Source of the DNA: an uncultured Ruminococcus sp.
GTDB lineage: Bacteria > Bacillota > Clostridia > Oscillospirales > Acutalibacteraceae
Assembly (NCBI GenBank): GCA_902772795.1
Contig: CACYBZ010000251.1
Span: forward strand, 1-8,785
DNA: 8,785 nucleotides
Direction: 5' to 3'
Both the position numbers and the translations under genes were made by a program. The notes under the pieces are model-generated. The model saw only the letters and a program-made list of their open reading frames with translations. It did no database searches and was not told the origin of the DNA. Below, piece after piece: positions 7,431 through 8,785 of this stretch; the stretch's first letter is position 1, and every line of letters begins with the position of its first letter.

Positions 7431-8467
7431 ATTGCCACTTCACGTTTTGCCAGTTGTCTGTCATGCTCTGCCATAATACGGACAAGCTCCGCATAGCTTG
7501 TCTTCTGAGGATTCCACCCTAAAACGGTTTTCGCTTTTGTAGGGTCTCCCCACAAGTTGTCAACATCTGTGGGTCTGAACCACTGCGGGTTGACACAAAC
7601 CAACATTTTTCCTGTTTCGGCATCATAGCCTTTTTCGTTGATTCCTTCACCTTCCCAACGAAGCGTTATTCCATTAACCGCAAAAGCCTTTTCAGTAAAA
7701 TCCCGTACAGTATGCTGTTCACCCGTAGCAATGACAAAATCTTCCGGCTTCTCATGTTGTAAAATCATCCACATGCATTCTACATAGTCCTTAGCATAAC
7801 CCCAGTCACGCAGACTGTCCATATTGCCAAGCTCCAGACAATCCTGCAGTCCCTCAGCAATTCTTCCTGCCGCTAATGTTATCTTTCGGGTAACAAAGTT
7901 TTCCCCACGCCGTTCGGATTCATGATTAAACAGAATGCCATTTACCGCAAACATTCCATACGCTTCCCTGTACTCCTTGGTAATCCAAAAACCGTACTGC
8001 TTGGCTACCGCATAAGGACTGTACGGATGAAACGGTGTCGTTTCCCTTTGCGGAACTTCCTCTACTTTGCCGAACAATTCGGAAGTAGACGCCTGATATA
8101 TCTTCGTCTTTTTGGCAAGTCCTAAAATACGTACCGCCTCCAGTATACGCAATACACCAATCGCATCTACATCTCCTGAATATTCGGGAACATCAAACGA
8201 TACCTGTACATGACTTTGTGCCGCTAAGTTGTAAATTTCATCAGGCTGTACCAGTGCAATAATACGCACCAGCGAAGAAGAGTCTGATAAATCACCGTCA
8301 TGAAGCGTAACCGCATTTTGTGCAATAAGGTGTTCGATTCTCGCTGTATTCGCAATGGAAGCACGTCGTACAATGCCATGTACTTCGTATCCCTTTTCCA
8401 GCAAAAATTCTGCCAGATAAGAACCGTCTTGTCCTGTTATCCCCGTGATAAGTGCTTTTTTCATCAT
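7415..8467 (-). CDS. gmd: GDP-mannose 4,6-dehydratase
   Basis: A 350-residue NADP-dependent SDR enzyme that converts GDP-D-mannose to GDP-4-keto-6-deoxy-D-mannose, the branch point to GDP-fucose, rhamnose or perosamine. The glycine motif [19 protein letters not shown] (9-27) and VRRAS (33-37) bind the cofactor. [12 protein letters not shown] (81-92), the catalytic TSE (128-130) and the YAVAK pair (Y152, K156) are all present. [16 protein letters not shown] (181-196) has E where many homologues have P, probably a lineage variant. [14 protein letters not shown] and the C-terminal [18 protein letters not shown] are further signatures. Two tandem ATG codons open the gene, with GGAG five bases before the first. 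It is the first gene after the promoter. The presence of fcl directs the product to L-fucose. Confidence 0.98.
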   Translation of the reverse strand: MMKKALITGITGQDGSYLAEFLLEKGYEVHGIVRRASIANTARIEHLIAQNAVTLHDGDLSDSSSLVRIIALVQPDEIYNLAAQSHVQVSFDVPEYSGDVDAIGVLRILEAVRILGLAKKTKIYQASTSELFGKVEEVPQRETTPFHPYSPYAVAKQYGFWITKEYREAYGMFAVNGILFNHESERRGENFVTRKITLAAGRIAEGLQDCLELGNMDSLRDWGYAKDYVECMWMILQHEKPEDFVIATGEQHTVRDFTEKAFAVNGITLRWEGEGINEKGYDAETGKMLVCVNPQWFRPTDVDNLWGDPTKAKTVLGWNPQKTSYAELVRIMAEHDRQLAKREVAIKKAQ

Positions 8468-8533
8468 AATTGCTCCAACTTTCTTTATTATTTCCCCTTA
8501 GCGGAGATAAAACAAACTTGCTCTATAAGCTGC

Positions 8534-8562
8534 ATTATAGCACAAACTACTACCTTTAGCAA
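8534..8562 (-). promoter_or_regulatory. Sigma-A-type promoter of the GDP-fucose operon
   Basis: On the minus strand the -35 element TTGCTA (8562-8557) is separated by 17 bp from TATAAT (8539-8534), a perfect -10, with an upstream TG giving an extended -10. Transcription would start near 8527, leaving a leader of about 60 nt before gmd. The leader has one small stem (UCUCC / GGGGA around a GCUAA loop) and the gmd ribosome site. No long attenuator or riboswitch is visible in it. This is the only strong promoter seen ahead of the seven genes. Confidence 0.82.
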
Positions 8563-8608
8563 CTGTAACCTGAATATATCAACTCAACGGCTGACAAACA
8601 CAAAGTTC

Positions 8609-8640
8609 TTCAGACTGTTTTTGCAAAAATATCCTCTGAA
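8609..8640. repeat. Nested inverted repeat upstream of the promoter
   Basis: TTCAGA (8609-8614) and TCTGAA (8635-8640) are perfect inverted arms that flank a 12-bp perfect palindrome, TTTTTGCAAAAA (8618-8629). The centre of the structure is about 60 bp upstream of the -35 element. It could be a regulator site or the relic of an upstream terminator. The dyad is seen directly; the role is unknown. Confidence 0.45.
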
Positions 8641-8682
8641 AAACAAACGATAATCTGAAAATAATTACGATAAACGCTGTTC

Positions 8683-8696
8683 TGTTATGTATAACA
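8683..8696. repeat. 14-bp palindrome, operator-like
   Basis: TGTTATGTATAACA has perfect 6-bp arms around a 2-bp centre. Its size and symmetry resemble dimeric regulator sites, but it is about 120 bp upstream of the -35 element and matches no operator I can name. Confidence 0.35.
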
Positions 8697-8760
8697 ACCT
8701 TAAACAACATTTTTGCTAAACTGCCAGCCCCTTCATGAGGTCGGACTTTCGTATATCTGC

Positions 8761-8783
8761 TGAAACGCTTAATCGGCGTTTCA
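8761..8783. repeat. 8-bp perfect inverted repeat at the window edge
   Basis: TGAAACGC (8761-8768) and GCGTTTCA (8776-8783) form a perfect 8-bp stem with a 7-nt loop. It may be the terminator of a gene beyond the edge or part of a dispersed repeat. No T-run follows on the minus strand, and the plus-strand flank is cut off. Confidence 0.5.
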
Positions 8784-8785
8784 TA

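Larger units (their letters stand above)
8579..8785 (-). other. Non-coding region upstream of the operon promoter, with dyads; open frame at the edge
   Basis: This stretch holds no recognisable gene. One minus-strand frame is open from the window edge to a TGA at 8579 (68 codons), beginning YETPIKRFSRYTK, but its second half is of low complexity and the promoter follows directly. A second frame encodes a possible 22-residue peptide from an ATG at 8784 to a TAG at 8716, with no ribosome site inside the window. Neither reading is convincing. Three inverted repeats listed separately lie here. Confidence 0.4.

Noticed and set aside
8300..8653. Plus-strand 117-codon open frame over the gmd start and promoter
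   Set aside because: It runs antisense to the conserved Gmd N-terminus and through the minus-strand promoter, with low-complexity Cys/Ser/Asn-rich translation.
8716..8784. 22-codon minus-strand ORF at the window edge (MKRRLSVSADIRK...)
   Set aside because: Too short to judge, no ribosome site visible within the window, and its start overlaps the 8-bp inverted repeat. It is mentioned only within the edge-region entry.

Overview
The window looks like a piece of chromosome from a low-GC Gram-positive anaerobe, most likely a Clostridia/Lachnospiraceae-type Firmicute. This is inferred from the AT-rich composition, the strong AGGAGG-type ribosome binding sites, the sigma-A-like promoter and the protein styles: a PgcA-like phosphosugar mutase, a Bacillus-type ManA and a short ManC with a cupin tail. 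The species cannot be fixed from the sequence. All seven recognisable genes lie on the minus strand, so transcription runs from high to low coordinates, and they appear to form one operon.

Layout in transcription order. Positions 8785-8468 are a non-coding leader region with several dyads and a good promoter (TTGCTA, 17 bp, TGCTATAAT) about 60 nt before the first gene. Then come gmd (8467-7415), a MurG/L-arabinokinase-N-terminus-like GT-B protein (7418-6345, ATGA overlap with gmd), fcl (6329-5385), manC (5334-4021), manA (4055-3039, start inside the end of manC), a phosphoglucomutase/phosphomannomutase (3021-1321) and an NTP_transf_5-type nucleotidyltransferase-fold protein (1252-131). A hairpin plus T-run terminator (59-6 on the minus strand) closes the unit.

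Function. Five of the seven genes give the whole de novo route to GDP-L-fucose. ManA converts fructose-6-P to mannose-6-P, the mutase gives mannose-1-P, ManC gives GDP-mannose, Gmd gives GDP-4-keto-6-deoxymannose, and Fcl gives GDP-L-fucose. The two remaining genes are the unexplained part: a cytoplasmic GT-B-fold protein wedged between gmd and fcl, and a terminal nucleotidyltransferase-fold protein. No flippase, polymerase, priming transferase or ordinary fucosyltransferase is present here, so the user of the GDP-fucose (capsule, exopolysaccharide, glycoprotein or something else) lies outside the window or is one of these two proteins.

No tRNA, rRNA, CRISPR array or recognisable insertion sequence was seen. 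The best leads are the stand-alone ARA1-N-like protein coupled to gmd (with an A7 run at the junction that would allow a -1 shift into its frame), the intact cupin metal site in ManC beside a separate ManA, and the dyad-rich DNA upstream of the promoter.
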